DNA from: Nitrosomonas sp.
GTDB taxonomy: Bacteria > Pseudomonadota > Gammaproteobacteria > Burkholderiales > Nitrosomonadaceae
NCBI GenBank assembly: GCA_024281695.1
Contig: JAMXAE010000006.1
Coordinates: 1-41,039, forward strand
Length of the DNA: 41,039 nt
Reading direction: 5' to 3'
Position 1 is the first letter of the stretch. Every line of letters starts with the position of its first letter. The position numbers and the translations under genes were made by a program. Positions 19,184 to 29,004 of this stretch are shown here, one piece after another. The notes below the pieces were generated by a model. The model was given only the letters and a program-made list of their open reading frames with translations, was not told where the DNA came from and made no database searches.

Positions 19184-20132
19184 GCTCTGAAGCTAGATAA
19201 TTCAACGCAGTAAAACACTCGCCAGGTTGTATATCATTTCCAACCAGAAAATCTGCCACACTCAATTTCTTGCCGCCAGGCTTTTGCACCATTTCTATCT
19301 GCAATAGGCCAGAACCGCAAGCCACAACAATACCTGTACGATCCACTACAATAATTTCTCCCGGTTTGCCTGCATTTCCTGCAACAACCCTTGCTCTCCA
19401 TATCTTCAAAATACGATCCCGAAAATAAGTATAGGCACCGGGATTTGGGTTAAATGTTCGCACAATACGATCTACTTGTTCGGCGGTTTGTTGCCAATCG
19501 ATTTCCGCCTCAGTTTTTTTTATTTTAGTGGCATAGCAAGCCAGTGTCTCATCTTGCATAACAGGATCTAATTTTTCTTGCCGCAGCAACATCAATGTTT
19601 CAACAATACTTTGCGCACCCAGCAAACCTAACTTGTCGTGTAACGATTGTGTAGTATCATCATATGCTATCGCTGTGTTACGCTTCAATAAAATAGCCCC
19701 TGTGTCCAGCCCTGCATCCATCTGCATAATCGTAATACCCGTTTCTTCATCTCCTGCCAGAATAGCCCGTTGGATTGGTGCAGCACCACGCCAACGCGGT
19801 AATAGCGAAGCGTGAATATTCAAACAACCCAGGCAAGGAATACTCAACACAGCTTCTGGCAAAATAAGCCCATAAGCAGCAACAACCATCACATCTGCAT
19901 TCAATGCTCGCAATTGCACTTGTAATTCCAGAGATTTAAGTGTTAATGGCTGCAACAATGCAAGATCATGTTGTCGAGCCATCAACTTGACCGCGCTGGC
20001 CACCGTTTTCATGCCTCTACCGGCAGGACGATCGGGTTGGGTTAAGACCAGTAGAATCTCATGATCCGCTTGAATCAGCGCCTCCAACGCAATAGCCGCA
20101 AAAATAGGGGTTCCAGCGAAAATAATTTTCAT
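19176..20132 (-). CDS. fmt: Methionyl-tRNA formyltransferase
   Basis: Formylates initiator Met-tRNA using 10-formyl-tetrahydrofolate. The 318 residues start MKIIFAGTPIFAAIAL; the catalytic set is present: Asn106 and His108 in LNIHASLLPRWRGAAP and Asp143 in MDAGLDTGAIL. The C-terminal tRNA-binding domain includes RTFNPNPGAYTYF. It lies downstream of def on the same strand with a 128-base gap, the standard def-fmt pairing, and overlaps rsmB by 8 bases. No strong Shine-Dalgarno is visible before the ATG. Confidence 0.96.
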   Translation of the reverse strand: MKIIFAGTPIFAAIALEALIQADHEILLVLTQPDRPAGRGMKTVASAVKLMARQHDLALLQPLTLKSLELQVQLRALNADVMVVAAYGLILPEAVLSIPCLGCLNIHASLLPRWRGAAPIQRAILAGDEETGITIMQMDAGLDTGAILLKRNTAIAYDDTTQSLHDKLGLLGAQSIVETLMLLRQEKLDPVMQDETLACYATKIKKTEAEIDWQQTAEQVDRIVRTFNPNPGAYTYFRDRILKIWRARVVAGNAGKPGEIIVVDRTGIVVACGSGLLQIEMVQKPGGKKLSVADFLVGNDIQPGECFTALNYLASEHD

Positions 20133-20260
20133 CTTAAGTGTGTTGCATCGTTCATTAATTCAAAATACGTTGGATTTCAGTGAATACTACCAGCGGAAGA
20201 AAAAATCAATTCAATACACATGGCACAGATTAACATCACACTTTTACACAAACACCCACA

Positions 20261-20764
20261 TTACATGGTGCTACGCTGTTTTTTCTTTAGTCTTGCCAAA
20301 GTTCGAGCTTGCTTTAGTCGCGACCAGTATTCAACAAATACCTTTCCAGCCAAATGATCCATCTCATGTTGAATACACACTGCCAACAATCCATCCGCAT
20401 CCAGAATAAAGGATTCTCCTTTAGCATTCAAAGCACTTACAGTAACAAATTCGGCACGTTGTACTTTCCCATAGATACCCGGCACTGACAGGCAGCCTTC
20501 CTCAAAATCAGAAATACCATCACTGGCAATAATTTTAGGGTTAATCAAAACAAGTAATTGATCACGTGTTTCAGAAGTATCAATAACAATGATACGCTCA
20601 TGCACATCCACTTGAGTGGCCGCCAACCCTATCCCAGGTGCTGCATACATCGTTTCAGCCATATCCTTTAGCAATAAGCGAATCTTGTCAGTGACCTGAG
20701 TTACCGGAGCCGCTACAGTATGTAACCTTTCGTCCGGATATTGTAATATTTTTAGAATAGCCAT
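20261..20764 (-). CDS. def: Peptide deformylase
   Basis: Removes the formyl group from nascent proteins. All three signature motifs are seen in the 167-residue protein: GIGLAATQ at 44-51, EEGCLS at 88-93 (metal ligand Cys91) and HEMDH at 133-137 (two His ligands and the catalytic Glu). It ends in a basic tail ([11 protein letters not shown]), as in Fe2+-type enzymes. First gene of the def-fmt-rsmB-DUF4390-ntrYX unit and divergent from the LysM gene, with 94 bases between starts. Confidence 0.96.
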   Translation of the reverse strand: MAILKILQYPDERLHTVAAPVTQVTDKIRLLLKDMAETMYAAPGIGLAATQVDVHERIIVIDTSETRDQLLVLINPKIIASDGISDFEEGCLSVPGIYGKVQRAEFVTVSALNAKGESFILDADGLLAVCIQHEMDHLAGKVFVEYWSRLKQARTLARLKKKQRSTM

Positions 20765-20858
20765 AAAAAATTGCGTAGTTTAATAAACCAAATACTCATT
20801 TAGACCGTATCATAAGCCCGTTATTCTGTGCGCTCTATAACCTGCCATTGGAGTCATT

Positions 20859-21893
20859 ATGCGAAAGCCTATTATATCTATGATTTTATTCTTAGGTCTG
20901 CTTTCTGTTACGTCAGTCAAAGCTGAAAACATTATACTGCGGAGCGACACACCCAATCACCATGTCGTAGTATCCGGCGATACCTTATGGGGAATTGCCT
21001 CCCGGTTTCTTAAAGACCCCTGGCGCTGGCCTGAGATTTGGGGATTAAATCGCGAGCAAGTCAAAAATCCACACAAAATTTACCCCGGCGATATTGTAAT
21101 CCTGGAAAAGACACTTTATGGCAGTCGATTACGTCTTGCGGAAGACCAGGATGGTATAAAAACCGTCAAATTATCGCCCAAAATACATACTGAACAAGCG
21201 AGTACTGCCGCCATTCCCAGCATCCCAGCAGCGGTAATTGAGCCTTTCTTAAGCCAACCATTAATCGTTGAAAAAGACGGCCTTACTGATGCGCCCTACA
21301 TACTTGGCTCCAGTGAAAACAGGGTCATTCTGAGTACCGGTAATACAGTTTATGTCAGCGGACTACCAGAAGACAAAGGCACCGCATGGCAAATCTTCCG
21401 TCCTGGCAAGGCTTTGAAAGATCCTGACAATGACGCTCAAATTCTTGGCTATGAAGCTATTTACCTAGGAAATGCTAAAGTTAATGTCTTTGCCGATGTC
21501 AGCACTGTAACCATTACACGTGCCGCAGAAGAGATACTGAAAGGTGATCGCCTAGTGCCTTCTCCTGATATCATATTCAATAACTATGTACCCCACGCAC
21601 CGGAATTTTCGATCAATGGGCGAATTATCTCAGTCTATGGCGGTGTAACAGAAATTGGCAAAGGTGCTATTATCACATTGAATAAAGGTGAAATAGATGG
21701 ATTAGAAATGGGCCATGTGCTTGCTATCTATCGAAAAAGTCAAGCTAAGTCACTTGAAGGGCAGATGGTACAGTTGCCTGATGAAAGAACTGGATTAGTA
21801 TTTGTATTTCGAGTGTTTGATAAAATAGCTTACGCATTGGTCGTACAAAGTACACACTCTATTAAAATCCTAGATGCTGTTAAAACACCCTAA
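20859..21893 (+). CDS. Secreted LysM peptidoglycan-binding protein
   Basis: The 344-residue product starts with a signal peptide (KPIISMILFLGLLSVTSVKA) and then carries a single LysM domain at about 35-82, with VVSGDTLWGIASRF and NPHKIYPGDIVIL. The remaining 260 residues form a beta-rich region found in many betaproteobacterial LysM proteins encoded next to dprA, and its function is unknown. It is predicted to be periplasmic and peptidoglycan-associated. GGAG lies 6 bases before the ATG. dprA follows after 18 bases, suggesting one transcript. The LysM domain does not show catalysis, and I see no hydrolase motif in the rest. Confidence 0.9.
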   Translation: MRKPIISMILFLGLLSVTSVKAENIILRSDTPNHHVVVSGDTLWGIASRFLKDPWRWPEIWGLNREQVKNPHKIYPGDIVILEKTLYGSRLRLAEDQDGIKTVKLSPKIHTEQASTAAIPSIPAAVIEPFLSQPLIVEKDGLTDAPYILGSSENRVILSTGNTVYVSGLPEDKGTAWQIFRPGKALKDPDNDAQILGYEAIYLGNAKVNVFADVSTVTITRAAEEILKGDRLVPSPDIIFNNYVPHAPEFSINGRIISVYGGVTEIGKGAIITLNKGEIDGLEMGHVLAIYRKSQAKSLEGQMVQLPDERTGLVFVFRVFDKIAYALVVQSTHSIKILDAVKTP

Positions 21894-21911
21894 CATTAAT
21901 GCAGCACGTTC

Positions 21912-23012
21912 ATGAAGTATGCACCTGATATAGAATCTTGGCTCAACCTTAATCTGATTGATGGTTTAGGTGATGAATCCATTCGCCGGCTCTTAATCGC
22001 TTTTGGTAACCCTGTAGCAATCTTTTCAGCTCATACCACAGCCCTTGAACGAGTCGTAAAACCTCCTATTGCCAAGCGCATCAAGCAAGGAGCCGATCTC
22101 AATAAAATTGCTAATACCCTCAAATGGCTGGAAGATCCAACTAATGCCATCGTGACTTTAGCTGATCCGGATTACCCCGCACAGTTACTCAATATCACGG
22201 CCCCCCCCCCTCTTCTTTATTTCAAAGGACGACGGGAACTTTTGCAACAACCTGCGCTAGCAGTCGTTGGCAGTCGAAACGCTACTCCTCAAGGCTTATC
22301 TAATGCCGAAGCCTTCTCTGAAGCAGCCAGCAATGCCGGGCTTTGTATCATTAGCGGCATGGCATTAGGCATTGATACTGCCGCTCATCAAGGCGGCTTA
22401 CGTGGTTCTACCTCCAGCATCGCTGTTGTCGGCACCGGTTTAGATATTGTTTATCCGGCAAAAAACCATCCGCTAGCTCATAAACTGGCAAAAGAAGGCG
22501 CATTGATTTCTGAGTTCCCACTCGGCACACCCGCTATAGGAAGGAATTTCCCACGCAGGAATCGTATTATCAGTGGCATGAGCCGGGGTTGTCTGGTGGT
22601 AGAAGCCGCATTACGCAGCGGATCGCTGATCACAGCACGTCAAGCACTGGATCAAGGACGTGAAGTTATGGCAATTCCAGGTTCCATCCATTCACCCTTA
22701 TCCAAGGGCTGTCATGCGCTGATTAAACAAGGCGCAAAACTGGTAGAAAGCACTCAAGATATTTTAGATGAAATTAACTTCCTTCCGCTATCCTTTGGTC
22801 AGAATGATAACAAAAGAGAAGAATTTGCTATTGAGAGCTCAACTGAAAATACCGTATTACTCAAACACCTAGGTTATGATGCCGTTGATATTGATACTTT
22901 GTGTATCCGCAGTGGCTTGACTGCTGAAGTAGTATCAGCCATGCTATTGACGCTTGAACTTGATGGCCAGGTTAGCAGTTTGCCGGGTGGATGCTATCAA
23001 AGAATTCAATAA
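21912..23012 (+). CDS. dprA: DNA-processing protein DprA
   Basis: Loads RecA onto incoming single-stranded DNA during natural transformation. The Rossmann-like core has AVVGSRNATPQG at 117-128, ISGMALGIDTAAHQGGL, GTGLDIVYPAKN, FPLGTPAIGRNFPRRNRIISG and GSLITARQALDQGREVMAIPG, the complete family signature. A C-terminal winged-helix (DML1-like) domain follows (about 300-366). Length 366 is typical. Codons 97-100 contain a run of ten C residues (22201-22210) coding for APPP; the prolines are conserved in the family but the codon choice makes a slippage-prone tract. Confidence 0.96.
   Translation: MKYAPDIESWLNLNLIDGLGDESIRRLLIAFGNPVAIFSAHTTALERVVKPPIAKRIKQGADLNKIANTLKWLEDPTNAIVTLADPDYPAQLLNITAPPPLLYFKGRRELLQQPALAVVGSRNATPQGLSNAEAFSEAASNAGLCIISGMALGIDTAAHQGGLRGSTSSIAVVGTGLDIVYPAKNHPLAHKLAKEGALISEFPLGTPAIGRNFPRRNRIISGMSRGCLVVEAALRSGSLITARQALDQGREVMAIPGSIHSPLSKGCHALIKQGAKLVESTQDILDEINFLPLSFGQNDNKREEFAIESSTENTVLLKHLGYDAVDIDTLCIRSGLTAEVVSAMLLTLELDGQVSSLPGGCYQRIQ
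22201..22210 (+). repeat. Poly-C tract inside dprA
   Basis: Ten consecutive C residues within the coding sequence, spanning codons 97-100. Gain or loss of one base would shift the frame after about 96 residues and abolish DprA. Confidence 0.9.
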
Positions 23013-23080
23013 CATCCAACTAAAAGTTAACTCGCAATTACTAATCCTGTAAACATACTTGCCACTTATTAAACACAACT

Positions 23081-23539
23081 ATGTTCGATATACTCGTTTA
23101 TTTATTTGAAAATTACTTTGATTCTGGCAGTTACCCCGATTCTGCCACATTGACTCGAAAACTCACCATGGCCGGATTTGCAGATGAAGATATTACCGAA
23201 ACACTGGATTGGCTCTCAGAACTCGCACGCCACGATATCGGTAATTATCCGGCCAGCTTTGCCGAGAATGATTCTTTTCGCTGTTATACCGATTATGAAA
23301 TAGAAAAAATCGACACCGAAGGACGGGGATTTATTAGCTTTCTGGAGCAAGCTGATATCATCAATCCATTACAACGCGAATTATTAATTGATCGAGTACT
23401 GACGATGGATGAAAACTCGTCCAGCCTTGAAAAAATTAAATTAATTGTACTGACCGAACTTTGGATTCAGAACCAACTCACTGATGACGCCATACTTGAA
23501 AAATTGCTGATAGTCAGCGATTCTCATTATCGACATTAA
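23081..23539 (+). CDS. smg: Smg family protein (DUF494)
   Basis: 152-residue acidic cytoplasmic protein of the Smg/DUF494 family, regularly encoded beside dprA, def and a topoisomerase gene in proteobacteria; its biochemical role is not established. Recognised from MFDILVYLFENYFDS at the start, LTMAGFADEDITETLDWL, the RCYTDYEIEKIDTEGRGFI-like middle and LLIDRVLTMD. No membrane segment or signal is present. It lies 69 bases after dprA and 169 before the topB start. Confidence 0.92.
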   Translation: MFDILVYLFENYFDSGSYPDSATLTRKLTMAGFADEDITETLDWLSELARHDIGNYPASFAENDSFRCYTDYEIEKIDTEGRGFISFLEQADIINPLQRELLIDRVLTMDENSSSLEKIKLIVLTELWIQNQLTDDAILEKLLIVSDSHYRH

Positions 23540-23698
23540 TACTAAAACGTATTCATTTTTGATCATTTAGTCATGGCAAACGACTACCCATACTGAATGT
23601 GCTTACTACAACCCTTAAAATGCTTGCAATTTTTATTCACAGCAATTCAGCAGTAACAAGCATGCTTAGTCAAACATTGACAATGCTTGATCATCCAC

Positions 23699-23702
23699 AG
23701 GA
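23699..23702 (+). promoter_or_regulatory. Ribosome binding site deciding the topB start
   Basis: AGGA 5 bases before ATG 23708; the open frame continues seven codons upstream to TTG 23687, but this site lies inside that extension. Confidence 0.6.
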
Positions 23703-23707
23703 AATTC

Positions 23708-26218
23708 ATGAGTAAATCTCTGATTATTGCCGAAAAACCTTCCGTAGCAGCAGATATTGCACGAGTATTAGGTAGCTTTACCAAGCACACTGATTACTTT
23801 GAAAACGATCAATATGTCGTTTCTTCGGCAGTAGGTCATTTGTTGGAACTCGCCATCCCAGAAGAATACGAAGTCAAACGCGGCAAATGGAGTTTTGCCA
23901 ATTTACCTGTTATACCACCGCGTTTTGATTTGCATCCAATCGAAAAAACTTCATCGCGCTTAAAGTTGCTCAGCAAACTCATCAAACGTAAAGATGTCGA
24001 TGCTATTATCAACGCATGTGATGCGGGGCGCGAAGGTGAATTGATTTTCTATTACATCGTACGCCATGTGAATGCCAATAAGCCTATCAAACGCCTCTGG
24101 TTACAATCCATGACGCCCAATGCCATTCGTGATGGATTTACAAAATTACTGGATAACTCAGAAGTACAATCGCTGGCTGAAGCCGCGGTCAGTCGTTCAG
24201 AGTCGGATTGGTTAGTCGGGATTAATGGCACACGTGCTATGACTGCTTTCAATTCTCAGGAAGGAGGTTTTCATAAAACCACTGTTGGACGGGTACAAAC
24301 CCCTACATTAGCGATTCTTGTCGAACGTGAAGAAAAGATCAAGAAATTTCGCCCTCAGGATTATTGGGAAATTCATGCTACTTTTGCAACCGCTAGCGGT
24401 GCATATATTGGCAAGTGGTTTGATGAAAAATTTACTAAAGATAAGGCTAATCAAGAATCAAAACCTGAACGACTTTGGGAACAAAAGAAAGCCGAAATCA
24501 TTCGTGACAAATGTCAGGGAAAATCCGGTAATGTCAGCGAAGAAAGTAAACCAACCAAAGAAATTTGCCCACTACTTTATGATTTAACCAGTTTGCAACG
24601 GGAGGCCAACAGTCGCTTTGGTTTCTCCGCCAAAACAACACTTGGACTGGCTCAGGCTTTATATGAGAAACATAAAGTATTAACCTACCCGAGAACAGAT
24701 TCACGTGCTCTGCCGGAAGATTATATCGCTACCGTTAAAGACACTCTACAAAGCTTTGGTAGTACAGACTATGGAAAATTTTCCCAACAGATTCTGGCGT
24801 CCAATTGGGTAATTCCAAATAAACGTATTTTCAATAACGCCAAGATATCAGATCACTTTGCGATAATCCCAACATCATTAAATCCAGCCAAATTGAATGA
24901 AGCCGAAGCAAAATTATATGATTTGGTTACAAAACGCTTTTTGGCAATTTTTTTCCCAGCTGCTGAATTTCTGGTGACTACTCGTATCACTCGCGTTGAG
25001 AATGAGCCTTTTAAAACCGAAGGCAAAGTCATGGTTAATCCTGGATGGCAGATCGTTTATGGAAAATCAACTAAGCCTGATGACCACGAAGATAACACGA
25101 TACTCATTGCAATAACACCCGGCGAGTCTGTTACAACCGAAGAAATCAAAATCATCTCCAATCAGACTCGCCCACCTGCGCGATTTAATGAAGCTACACT
25201 ACTTTCAGCCATGGAAGGAGCAGGCAAGCTCGTTGAAGACGAAGAGCTACGTGCGGCTATGAGTGCGAAAGGATTAGGTACACCGGCAACACGCGCCGCC
25301 ATCATTGAGGGTCTAGTATTTGAAAATTATCTCCAACGGGTAGGACGGGAGCTCCATCCTACTGCCAAGGCCTTTTCGTTGATAACGTTATTGCGAGGCC
25401 TTAAAGTTCCTGAGCTTATCTCGCCGGAATTAACTGGCAATTGGGAATTTCAATTACGTCAGATTGAGCAAGGTCATTTAAAGCGCAGTGCGTTTATGGA
25501 AAGAATTGCCGAAATGACACGTCATATCGTGGAACAAGCCAAAACTCATCGTGGAGAAACCATTGCAGGTGATTTCTCTATACTTAAATCGCCTTGCCCT
25601 AAATGTGGCGCGGCCGTACATGAAACCTACAAGAAATTTCAGTGCCAGAAATGTGATTTTGCACTCTGGAAAATTCTAGCGGGGCGCCAATTTGAAATCG
25701 AAGAAATGGAAACTTTAATTACCCGGCATGAAGTAGGACCCTTACAAGGCTTCCGAAGCAAAATGGGACAATCATTTAATGCCATTATCAAGCTCACCGA
25801 TACCTTTGAAATGAAATTCGATTTCGGTAATAGCGATGATGAACATGAAGAAGTCAATTTCAGCGGACAAGTTTCCTTAGGCCAATGCCCAAAATGCAAT
25901 CATACTGTTTATGAACATGGTTTATATTACATTTGCGAAAAATCTGTCGGAGTAGCTCGTACTTGTAACTTTAAAACAGGGAAGATTATTCTTGAACGCC
26001 CAATTGAGCCTGAACAAGTCACCAAGCTGTTAGAAACTGGAAGAACAGACTTACTGACAAAATTCATTTCCAAAAAAGGCAGGCCTTTTTCGGCCTATCT
26101 GGTCAGAAATACGGATGGAAAGATTAGTTTTGAGTTTGAACAGAAATCCCCTAAGAAAAAGACTGAAACAAAAGCAAAACAATCAAAAACTAAATCACCC
26201 ACTAAAGAAACTGAGTAA
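23708..26218 (+). CDS. topB: DNA topoisomerase III
   Basis: Type IA topoisomerase that decatenates DNA and relaxes negative supercoils. From ATG 23708 the protein has 836 residues. TOPRIM domain: SLIIAEKPSVAADIARVLG at the start and DAGREGEL from Asp105. The active-site Tyr327 is in LTYPRTDSRALP. The later core has GLGTPATRAAIIEGL. C-terminal region: CPKC and CQKC pairs near 630 and CPKC near 730, which look like topoisomerase zinc ribbons, followed by repeats of the GR-PF-AYL type and a lysine-rich tail of about 30 residues. It follows smg, as in other betaproteobacteria, and is closed by two tandem hairpins. Confidence 0.95.
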   Translation: MSKSLIIAEKPSVAADIARVLGSFTKHTDYFENDQYVVSSAVGHLLELAIPEEYEVKRGKWSFANLPVIPPRFDLHPIEKTSSRLKLLSKLIKRKDVDAIINACDAGREGELIFYYIVRHVNANKPIKRLWLQSMTPNAIRDGFTKLLDNSEVQSLAEAAVSRSESDWLVGINGTRAMTAFNSQEGGFHKTTVGRVQTPTLAILVEREEKIKKFRPQDYWEIHATFATASGAYIGKWFDEKFTKDKANQESKPERLWEQKKAEIIRDKCQGKSGNVSEESKPTKEICPLLYDLTSLQREANSRFGFSAKTTLGLAQALYEKHKVLTYPRTDSRALPEDYIATVKDTLQSFGSTDYGKFSQQILASNWVIPNKRIFNNAKISDHFAIIPTSLNPAKLNEAEAKLYDLVTKRFLAIFFPAAEFLVTTRITRVENEPFKTEGKVMVNPGWQIVYGKSTKPDDHEDNTILIAITPGESVTTEEIKIISNQTRPPARFNEATLLSAMEGAGKLVEDEELRAAMSAKGLGTPATRAAIIEGLVFENYLQRVGRELHPTAKAFSLITLLRGLKVPELISPELTGNWEFQLRQIEQGHLKRSAFMERIAEMTRHIVEQAKTHRGETIAGDFSILKSPCPKCGAAVHETYKKFQCQKCDFALWKILAGRQFEIEEMETLITRHEVGPLQGFRSKMGQSFNAIIKLTDTFEMKFDFGNSDDEHEEVNFSGQVSLGQCPKCNHTVYEHGLYYICEKSVGVARTCNFKTGKIILERPIEPEQVTKLLETGRTDLLTKFISKKGRPFSAYLVRNTDGKISFEFEQKSPKKKTETKAKQSKTKSPTKETE

Positions 26219-26222
26219 CAAC

Positions 26223-26248
26223 AAGAACGGAAATTTCTATCCGTTCTT
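26223..26248. terminator. Hairpin immediately after topB
   Basis: AAGAACGGA (26223-26231) pairs with TCCGTTCTT (26240-26248) around an 8-base loop, starting 5 bases after the topB stop. A short T-poor tail follows. First of two tandem hairpins between topB and the oppositely oriented small membrane protein gene. Confidence 0.7.
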
Positions 26249-26286
26249 ACCTTTCTGCCCAATAATACCTACCAATAAACTGATGC

Positions 26287-26325
26287 AAGGATATTCGAAT
26301 TCCACATGATTACTCGAATATCCTT
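26287..26325 (+). terminator. Strong terminator after topB
   Basis: AAGGATATTCGA (26287-26298) pairs perfectly over 12 bp with TCGAATATCCTT (26314-26325), followed by TTCTTT. It fits an intrinsic terminator for topB, and because the stem is flanked by A residues on the left it may also stop the facing gene. Confidence 0.8.
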
Positions 26326-26349
26326 TTCTTTATAGCAATCCTGAGAACA

Positions 26350-26598
26350 TCACGTCATATAAAAGTTTATGATGTACTTAATGACTCCTCCCGAGCCCAT
26401 AATAATCATAATGAGTCCTCCTACAATGGCCGTTCCTTCTATAATAATAGACATGAATGCCCGGGTTGTATTTTCAAACTCTTCTTCACCTGAAACATTT
26501 TTCCGTTTCTCTCTACGACTCTTTACCCATAACTGTAACCAGATAGCGACAGGAATAGCAAGTAAAGAAAACATCAAAGCAATTTCTGCATCTTCCAT
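26350..26598 (-). CDS. Small two-helix membrane protein, hypothetical
   Basis: I do not recognise the family. From ATG 26598 the product is 82 residues: an N-terminal MEDAEIA, a hydrophobic segment at about 6-26 (ALMFSLLAIPVAIWLQLWV), a highly charged middle with KSRREKRKNVSGEEEFEN at about 27-45, and a second hydrophobic helix at about 52-75 (IIEGTAIVGGLIMIIMGSG). That layout suggests an inner-membrane hairpin with the charged loop in the cytoplasm. AGAGG lies 7 bases upstream of this ATG; the open frame continues to 26664 but the extra residues are not convincing. It stands alone, convergent with topB across two terminators and divergent from aroA. Confidence 0.7.
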   Translation of the reverse strand: MEDAEIALMFSLLAIPVAIWLQLWVKSRREKRKNVSGEEEFENTTRAFMSIIIEGTAIVGGLIMIIMGSGGVIKYIINFYMT

Positions 26599-26739
26599 TA
26601 AACAACCTCTTTTTAAAAAATAGTATGACAATTTTTTACCTGTGCCAGCATAGCTTGGCATCAAGTACTGGTATCTTTTAAAAGCATCTCAAGCGAATAG
26701 AGTGCTCTCTATTAAAAATCTACTGCCATAGATTACCTT

Positions 26740-26753
26740 AAACGAGATCGTTT
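26740..26753. promoter_or_regulatory. Short palindrome in the aroA upstream region
   Basis: AAACGA and TCGTTT flank GA in the 280-base divergent region between the small membrane gene and aroA. It might be an operator for either gene. The rest of this region is AT-rich and holds no reading frame I can support. Confidence 0.25.
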
Positions 26754-26878
26754 GATAAAGATTTTTCCAAACTTAATGGGCCAATCCGGTTAAGCCATCG
26801 ATATATTAAAAATCGATAAAATTATTCTCTCTATGTTTTTATGAGATATCATCTATCAATTTTCACACCATAAACATC

Positions 26879-28201
26879 ATGAAGTGGCTTGATCTCCCAT
26901 ATGTCAGAATCGCTAAGGGCATTGTACAACTACCTGGATCGAAGAGTATTTCCAATCGAATCCTCTTGCTCGCTGCTTTAGCCGAAGGTACCACACAGAT
27001 CCATGATTTATTAGCTTCCGATGATACTGCTCGGATGCTGAATGCACTTACCCAATTAGGTATTTCTGTTACTCAAACCGGTAAAAATGATTACCGCATC
27101 ATAGGAGGAAAAGGAACCTTCCCCATTACCGAAACTGATTTGTTTCTCGGCAATGCAGGTACTGCTTTTCGGCCTTTGGTTGCTGTACTGTCTCTGACAA
27201 ATGGGCATTATCGATTATCCGGTGTGCCACGCATGCATGAACGGCCTATTGCAGACTTAGTAGATGCCTTGCGTCAACTGGGTGCAAACATTATTTATCT
27301 TGGCAATCCCGGTTTTCCACCTTTGGAAATCAAACCAGCCAGCACGCATCACGCTAGCAACATCAATCATGTCAACGTGAAAGGCAATGTTTCCAGCCAG
27401 TTTCTAACTGGATTACTCATGGCATTACCATTAACCGCAAGAAAATCCATTGTCAATGTATCTGGAACATTAATTTCACAACCCTATATTGAGCTCACAC
27501 TCGCACAAATGCAGCGCTTTGGAGTACAAGTTAAACATTTTGACTGGCAGCAATTCATAATTCCAGCGCAACAAAATTATCAAAGCCCAGGCTATATCAA
27601 CGTTGAAGGGGATGCCTCTTCAGCTTCCTATTTTTTGGCGGCGGGTGCTATTGGAAGCGGTCCAGTACGTGTCCATGGGGTCGGGCGCGATAGCGTTCAA
27701 GGAGATGTACGTTTTGCTGCCGCACTGGAAATGATGGGAGCACAAATAGCTATGGGTGAAAACTGGATTGAGGCAAGCAGTGCAGTATCCAATAGCCATG
27801 AAAAGTTTCTACGCGCCATTGACCTAGATTGCAATCATATTCCTGATGCTGCCATGACACTTGCGGTCGCCGCGTTATTTGCGAAAGGCGTAACAACCCT
27901 ACGCAATATCGCCAGCTGGCGCTTGAAAGAAACTGACCGCCTTACCGCCATGTCCAACGAGCTGAGTAAATTAGGTGCCACTGTCGAAGAAGGTGCGGAT
28001 TATTTACGCATTACGCCCCCCATCAATGGTTTGGTTCCACATGCAACCATTGATACCTACGATGATCACCGTATGGCGATGTGTTTTTCACTCGCTTCTC
28101 TGGGAGCGCCTGTGCGCATCAATGATCCTGATTGCGTTACCAAAACGTTTCCGGAATATTTTGAAACATTCTCACAGATAGTTCACGCTGAATTGGAGTA
28201 G
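26879..28201 (+). CDS. aroA: 3-phosphoshikimate 1-carboxyvinyltransferase (EPSP synthase)
   Basis: Sixth step of the shikimate pathway: shikimate 3-phosphate + phosphoenolpyruvate to EPSP. The 440-residue protein has [18 protein letters not shown] at 18-35 and [11 protein letters not shown] at 90-100, both substrate-binding signatures, [27 protein letters not shown] and the late [12 protein letters not shown]. The NAGTAFRPL sequence follows the NAGTAMRPL type of class I enzymes, with Phe in place of Met. No clear Shine-Dalgarno precedes ATG 26879. First gene of aroA-cmk-rpsA-ihfB, a standard proteobacterial order. Confidence 0.96.
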   Translation: MKWLDLPYVRIAKGIVQLPGSKSISNRILLLAALAEGTTQIHDLLASDDTARMLNALTQLGISVTQTGKNDYRIIGGKGTFPITETDLFLGNAGTAFRPLVAVLSLTNGHYRLSGVPRMHERPIADLVDALRQLGANIIYLGNPGFPPLEIKPASTHHASNINHVNVKGNVSSQFLTGLLMALPLTARKSIVNVSGTLISQPYIELTLAQMQRFGVQVKHFDWQQFIIPAQQNYQSPGYINVEGDASSASYFLAAGAIGSGPVRVHGVGRDSVQGDVRFAAALEMMGAQIAMGENWIEASSAVSNSHEKFLRAIDLDCNHIPDAAMTLAVAALFAKGVTTLRNIASWRLKETDRLTAMSNELSKLGATVEEGADYLRITPPINGLVPHATIDTYDDHRMAMCFSLASLGAPVRINDPDCVTKTFPEYFETFSQIVHAELE

Positions 28202-28242
28202 CTTGCATCTTTAATCCTCTATTCAAATAACGAGATAATTTA

Positions 28243-28935
28243 ATGCAAAAAAATGAAATTCCTGTCATAGCTATTGATGGTCCATCGGCATCAGGCAAAG
28301 GCACCATCGCTCAATTGGTTGCGAAGAAACTCGCATTTCATTACCTGGATAGTGGCGCACTTTATCGCTTGATTGCCTTAAAAGCTCTACAATCTCATGC
28401 AGATATTTTAGACAAAGATTTACTCACAAATATTGCCAGAGACCTAAACGTCATTTTCAACGATGAAGAAATCATTTTGGATGATCGAATAGTTACCAAG
28501 GAAATACGGTCCGAGCAATGCGGCATTTTGGCTTCGCAAATAGCTGCTTACCCACAAGTCCGTGAGGCGCTCACTAAGCGCCAGCGGACCTTTCGTCAAC
28601 TACCTGGGTTGATTACAGATGGGCGTGATATGGGATCAGTTATCTTCCCTGATGCAGTCCTAAAAATATTTCTCACTGCTAGCCCTGAAGTACGCGCACA
28701 AAGGCGACATAAGCAGTTGATAGAGAAAGGAATAAATGCTAACATCACGGACTTATTGCAGGATATTCAGAAACGTGATGAACGTGATAGTAATCGCAGC
28801 GTAGCTCCTTTGCAACAGAGCGCCGATGCGAGATTACTCGATACGACTTTACTATCCATATCTCAGGCACAAGACACTGTTCTGTCCTGGTATAATGAAA
28901 TTTTTGCAAAAAACTCGAGTTTGAATGTGAATTGA
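28243..28935 (+). CDS. cmk: Cytidylate kinase
   Basis: Phosphorylates CMP and dCMP. The 230-residue sequence has the P-loop GPSASGKGT at 13-21, the substrate-binding YLDSGALYR, TDGRDMGSVIFPDA and the lid region RDERDSNRSVAPL, all characteristic of Cmk. Length agrees with the family. It lies 41 bases after aroA and 119 bases before rpsA. Confidence 0.96.
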   Translation: MQKNEIPVIAIDGPSASGKGTIAQLVAKKLAFHYLDSGALYRLIALKALQSHADILDKDLLTNIARDLNVIFNDEEIILDDRIVTKEIRSEQCGILASQIAAYPQVREALTKRQRTFRQLPGLITDGRDMGSVIFPDAVLKIFLTASPEVRAQRRHKQLIEKGINANITDLLQDIQKRDERDSNRSVAPLQQSADARLLDTTLLSISQAQDTVLSWYNEIFAKNSSLNVN

Positions 28936-29004
28936 CACTATTTTTCTTTATGCTGCAAGTGAAAAATGAATTCGGCACTTCTAACATTTTATTAACTAAC
29001 CCAG

